DNA from: Prorocentrum cordatum
Lineage: Eukaryota > Sar > Dinophyceae > Prorocentrales > Prorocentraceae
Reading direction: 5' to 3'
NCBI GenBank assembly: GCA_963575745.1
Contig: CAUYUJ010004747.1
Coordinates: 256,010 to 320,009 of the forward strand
Length of the DNA: 64,000 nucleotides
The position numbers and the translations under genes were made by a program. The notes beneath the pieces are model-generated. The model made no database searches. It was not told the origin of the DNA and worked only from the letters and a program-made list of their open reading frames with translations. This document shows positions 60,035-64,000 of this stretch, one piece after another (position 1 is the stretch's first letter; every line of letters begins with the position of its first letter).

Positions 60035-60210
60035 CTGTAATACCTTTTCAGCTCCGCAGTAATTCTTTTTGGCGCCGCAGCAATACATCGTTTTCGCCCC
60101 CGCGGTAATGCTCTCTGTAGCCCCGCTGTAACACTCGGTTTCAGTTCCGTTGCAACACTCCTCTTTCAGTCTCGCGGTCTGCATCCTCAGCACCGCGGTA
60201 ATTCCGACCG
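60035..60210. repeat. Minisatellite of ~23-bp units (CCGCGGTAATNCTNTTTCAG)
   Basis: About eight units start with GTAAT or GCAAC and end with CCGCGG, CCGCA or CCGTT. Confidence 0.75.
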
Positions 60211-60384
60211 ACGACTGCAACCCGCCCGAAGGGCGCGCACACGTCTCCACTGGCCCTCCTCCGACGCATCCTGATGGCCCACGGCGGCCGGCCCCCGCCG
60301 TCGCCCGCTCGCCCGCGTTGCGGCGCTCCTCATCGGAACCGGCGCCGCATCGGCTCTATCGCACGAAGCGGCGAGGTCCGCCCC

Positions 60385-60705
60385 CCCTCCCCCCCCCCCC
60401 CCCTCCTTCCCCTCCACATTCTCCTTCCCCTCCTCCTTCTCCTTCTCCTCTTCCTTCCCATCCTCCTCCTCCTCCTCCTCCTCATCCTCCTCCTCCTCGT
60501 CCTCCTCCTCCTCGTCCTCCTCCTCTCCTCCTTCCCCCCTCCTCCCTCCTCCCCTCCTCCTCCTCCTCCTCCCTCCTCCTCCTCCTCCTCCTCCTCCTCC
60601 TCCTCCCCCTCCCCCTCCCCTCCTCCTCCTCCTCCTCCTCCTCCTCCTCCTCCTCCTCCTTTCCCTCCTCCTCCTCCTCCTCCACCTCCTCCTCCCACCC
60701 GCCCC
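60385..60705. repeat. (CCT)n tract
   Basis: CCT repeats with CTT and CCC interruptions. Proline, Ser or Gly/Glu frames across it are artefacts. Confidence 0.95.
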
Positions 60706-60779
60706 CTCTTCCTCACTTCGGGGGCAACGCCAGGGGGCCATAATTAGGCTCGTGGGGGAGGGGACGCTTCGGGTTTGGG

Positions 60780-61365
60780 GCTCGTTGTGTTTCGCGTTGT
60801 CATCGGTTCTCGGCGGTTGTCCAGCCTCGGGATTTTCTGTAGCCTCGCCGAGAGCCTTCTGGGGTAGCCCAGATCTTCCCTAACGGCCGCCGGTGGCCCG
60901 AGTCCTGGCCCGAAAACATTTCTTCTTTGGCCCCCCTCCATCGAAGAAGAACCAGAAGAGGCGAGTGGTGCGTTTGGACCCCACGAGGTCCGGGGATCGA
61001 TCTCGAGTTGCCGCTGTCTTAACGCACCGCCTGTCTCCCTCCCCAGCCTCTTTTCAGGGGCATCGTTCGAGGATCGAGGATCGGGGTTCGCTTTGTGAAG
61101 GCTTGTGATCGTCCTTGGGCGCCTCCGTAGCCTCGCCTGGATCCGCCTCGAACTTCTGGTCAGAACGCACCCCAGGAGAGGTCCAGGAGCCAATGTTTGA
61201 CCCCGGCTTGGGGTCAACGGCGCAGAGGGGATGGGCTTCGAGGTTCGAGGTTTTTGCGTTTATTCTTCGATTCTCGGCGGTTTTTCCAGCCTCGGGATGC
61301 TCTCCAGCAGCCGCGCCTCGCCGAGAGCCTTCCAGGGTTGCCCAGGTCTTCCCTAACGGCCGCCG
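60780..61365. repeat. Tandem duplication, ~470-bp spacing
   Basis: 60780-60893 and 61247-61365 share TTCTCGGCGGTT, CCAGCCTCGGGAT, CTCGCCGAGAGCCTTC and CTTCCCTAACGGCCGCCGG. The intervening GCACCCCAGGAGAGGTCCAG box also occurs at about 21045. No gene in 60706-61620. Confidence 0.7.
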
Positions 61366-61624
61366 GAGAGACGAATTATGATTTGAGCGCAGGGGTCAGG
61401 GACAATGTCAAGATCAGTTCAGGGGGGGATGCATCGACCCCCATGGTTCGCCGATAGGGACCCGATAGCACACCCCGCCGGTGACCTTGCGGATTTACTA
61501 TCGGAGGCCTATCGCCGATCGACTGGCGATGTGTCGCCGATTCCTGAGCCAGTCCCCCCAATCGTTGCCCCTTCTCTCTTGCCCCTCCATCGAAGAAGGA
61601 CAATCTAGCATAAACACAGACTGT

Positions 61625-62215
61625 CCAAGGAGGAGGAGGAGGAGGAAGAGGAGGGCGGAGGACGGACGGAGGAGGATGGCTGGAGTGGAGGAACACACAG
61701 CGGCAGAAAGACACTTTCGGAGGAGGATGAGAAGAAGGAGGGGAGGAGGAGGACGGAGGTGGAAGGATGTAGGATATGAACCCTCGACAATTCTGCAAAC
61801 ATTGAAGACGAACGTGCGCGGCGCTAAAGCAAGAACCACATGTTGAAAAGTTGTTGCCTACCATCTTTGGAAATGCTGCATACTGTTACGGGAAGTGTGT
61901 GCGGTGCTAATGCGAGAGACACCTTTTGAAGGAAACCCGCCTTCCATCTTTGAAACTGTTGTAACCTGTGTGACAACCTTGCGCGGCGCTCAGGCGAGAG
62001 TCACATTCTGAAAACGACATGCCTTCAATCTTTGAAGCTGCGTCAAATGCCGAGCTTCATGACCAGAGTTGGTGGGGATGTCTCAGGCGAACCCAATGGC
62101 CCGTCCTGCGGGCGTGTCTGCGAGTTCGGCAGGGAGGTGCTCTTTATGAGCCAAAGGGATGGAGGATGAGGAGGAGGGATGCCTCCTCCTCCTCGTGTTC
62201 CTCCTCCTATTATGT
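61625..62215 (+). repeat. Composite GGA-bounded dispersed repeat, copy 4
   Basis: GGA runs lie at 61628-61765 and 62160-62185. Units around GTGCGCGGCGCTAAAGCAAG lie near 61816, 61900 and 61980, about 80 bp apart, followed by CTCAGGCGAACCCAATGGCC. Confidence 0.8.
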
Positions 62216-62767
62216 GCTGTTCTCCAGGATGGGAAGGAAGGAGTAAGAGGAGAAGGAGAAATACCCAAAGCCCCGTCCAGTGCCCTATACAGTCCCTACA
62301 ACCCCCCCAAGCCGAGCACCCTACAACCCCGTCCTCTCCACTGCCCCCTCCGCCCGCGATTTTTTGTTTACGCAGCCGCAGCTTCCAGCATGTTGCTTGC
62401 GTCCTTTTGCTTCGTGTCACACTGTTGACTACCCCTCTTGGCTCCAGCACTCCGCTGGCAGAAAAAAGGGGCGTGGCCGCGGTCGCCGTCCTCGTCGCGG
62501 GTGAAGGCGTGATGGGGCTTCCAGAATCCGATCGACCCCATAATGCATGCCGATGTTTGCAGGTCGCACCAATTGGTTCGACTTGCGACCCCCCAGCGGC
62601 GACTCCCCTCCTCCGCGGAAGGTTTTCTACCCAGCCAGCAACATCACGAAGGCAATCCGCTCGATCTGCGACTGAGGATGGCTCTTATGCGATCGACTCG
62701 ATGGTGCATGTGGGTGTTCTCGCGTCGCACTGGATCGGTTCGTGTATTCTCGGTTTTTGCCAGTGAT
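62216..62767. other. No gene recognised
   Basis: Short overlapping frames. TGTTTGCAGGTCGCACCAAT (62553) resembles a splice acceptor, but nothing downstream is recognisable. Confidence 0.3.
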
Positions 62768-62925
62768 GTCCGTGGCCCCGGGTGCCCCCCAGTCAGGGTT
62801 TTCAGGGAGACCTCCACGGCCTCCAGGGCAACCCTCACAAGGCCCAGAGGGCCTTGGCGGCTCCAAAATGGCGCCACAAGTTGGGGACACCTTCGGCCAG
62901 GGGCACCTGTTTTGCGACACCATCG
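62768..62925 (+). repeat. Dispersed ~140-bp repeat, copy 2
   Basis: Matches 23208-23345 (CCACGGCCTCCAGGGCAACC, AAGGCCCAGAGGGCC, GGCTCCAAAATGG) in the same order. Confidence 0.65.
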
Positions 62926-62999
62926 GGGTTCCCCTTTTTTGGCGATACCCCTCCTTCACGAACGGTGTTCCAGCCGATGCATCAGATCACGCAGGCGAT

Positions 63000-63495
63000 T
63001 CGACTGGTCTGCGATTTAGGGCAGTATGGCTGACAGCCAGGGCAGGCAAGGCGCGCGCGCGTGCCGCGTGGCCGCGCGTGGTCCACGGCGCCATCCTTTG
63101 TGCAGCCCACCCCCTCCTCCACGGCAAGACAAGGCGTCTGACAGCCAGGATGAGGGGCGCGCGCGCATGTGCTCGATGGCCACCCCCCCCCGTGGTCGTC
63201 CTCCTCCGCCCACCTTCTCCTCGTCGTTCTCTTCTGCACGGGCAGGGCCGCCAGCGAGCATCTCGACCCTTTGATCTTTGAAACAAGGTGCTTGCGCACG
63301 TCGCCGAACCTTCCGTTTTCTCCTTCGCCGCCCCGAGCACGGGCAGGGCTGCCAGCGAGCGACGACGTGGTCGTCGTCGTAGTCGTCATCGTCGTCGGCG
63401 TCGTTGTCGTCGCTGACGCCCTCGGGCTCCCAGGCGGACCTCGTCTCACCTGGTTATCGTCCTGATCCGACTCCTCAACCAGCGCATCCTGGTCA
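63000..63495. repeat. Duplicated segment and (GTC)n tract; no gene
   Basis: GACAGCCAGG boxes recur near 63031 and 63139. GCACGGGCAGGGCCGCCAGCGA (63236) recurs near 63337. A GTCGTCGTC tract occupies 63365-63415. Confidence 0.6.
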
Positions 63496-64000
63496 TGCTC
63501 CTCCTCCTCCTCCTCCTCCTCCTCCTCTATCCCACTCCCTTATTAACAACTCCTCCCTGTCCCACCCCTGGGCCGGTTGAAAGGGCGGGCCAGGCGCTTC
63601 GCTTGAGACTTCCTCACCATTTGTGATCTTGAAGTTCAAATTTGTAACAGCATCACGGATGGAAGGCGGGCCCCTTTCAAAATGTTGACCTCGTTCTAGC
63701 GCCGCGCACATTCGTTGTAAAAGTTTGCAAGAGTTTGGAGGATGTGCCGTTTTCAACATGTGGCTCTAGGCCGTAGCGCCGCGCACATTCGTCTTAAGAG
63801 TTCACAAGAGTTACCATGAAAGACGGGTCGGTCTCAAAATGCGGTTCTCGCCTTAGCACCGCGCACATTCGTTTTCTCAAAATGGGCAAGATACGGATGC
63901 AGGGCGGACCTTTCTGGCATGGGATTCCCGTGGGGGGCCCTTTTGGGCAATTTCAAAGCGGTTATTCTTCTTCCTCCTCTTCCTCCTCCTCCTCCCCCCT
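63495..64000 (-). repeat. Composite GGA-bounded dispersed repeat, copy 5 (cut by window end)
   Basis: Reverse orientation. CCT runs lie at 63498-63525 and from 63970 to the end. CTAGCGCCGCGCACATTCG units lie near 63698, 63773 and 63855. The GGCGGGCCAGGCGCTTCGC box lies at about 63581. Confidence 0.8.

Noticed and set aside
1-64000. rRNA, tRNA or snRNA genes
   Set aside because: No stretch with recognisable conserved rRNA text, cloverleaf with box A/B, or snRNA signature was found by eye; a dedicated covariance-model scan would be needed to exclude small ones.

Overview
The window looks like nuclear DNA of a dinoflagellate. Three observations support this. A perfect copy of the 22-nt dinoflagellate spliced leader lies at 43018-43039, and a decayed copy lies at 51158-51179. 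Two kinds of retroelement carry reverse transcriptase and RNase H variants of the type I know from dinoflagellate proteins (a YVDN motif C, and a methyltransferase-like tail ending in a QCAFGTPWRKRT block). The rest is GC-rich sequence crowded with microsatellites, minisatellites and dispersed repeats. The long arrays of CTCTTGGGGGCC-type units make me think of Prorocentrum, but that genus call is only inference. There is nothing bacterial, plasmid-like or CRISPR-like, and I found no convincing rRNA or tRNA gene.

Layout. 1-4.0 kb: an 85-bp satellite, (GTT)n, a CTTGGGGG array, a minisatellite and a (GGA)n tract. 4.0-10.5 kb: a complete but frameshifted retroelement bounded by split direct repeats in the order A1 - coding - B1 - A2 - B2, the arrangement of PAT/Ngaro-type (DIRS order) elements. 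Its first ORF joins a ubiquitin-like domain to two RanBP2-type zinc fingers. The rest encodes reverse transcriptase, RNase H and a methyltransferase-like domain. 10.5-27.4 kb: mostly repeats, including a composite repeat family, a small terminal-inverted-repeat (foldback) family, a 182-bp tandem array, a long degenerate GGATCC array and one decayed candidate membrane-protein gene on the minus strand. 27.8-35.85 kb: a decayed minus-strand LINE (zinc-finger ORF1, AP-type endonuclease, RT, RNase H, C-terminal zinc-like domain) interrupted by minisatellites. 36-43 kb: repeat arrays, including four tandem 157-bp units that each carry a hairpin with an 18-bp stem (one copy imperfect). 43.0-47.8 kb: a plus-strand LINE that begins with the spliced leader and is flanked by ~95-bp direct repeats. 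49-51 kb: long (CAT)n tracts. 51.2-57.3 kb: a heavily decayed LINE-like region, again headed by a spliced-leader relict. 57-64 kb: foldback elements, minisatellites, a CCT tract and two more copies of the composite repeat.

How the parts relate. Most recognisable coding sequence is retroelement-derived and broken by frameshifts or stops. The spliced leaders at the starts of two LINE-like regions suggest that their trans-spliced RNAs were reverse-transcribed back into the genome. The most novel item is the split-direct-repeat element with its ubiquitin-like/RanBP2 first ORF. Next are the foldback family that carries conserved GT...AG-like signals, and the hairpin-bearing 157-bp tandem array.
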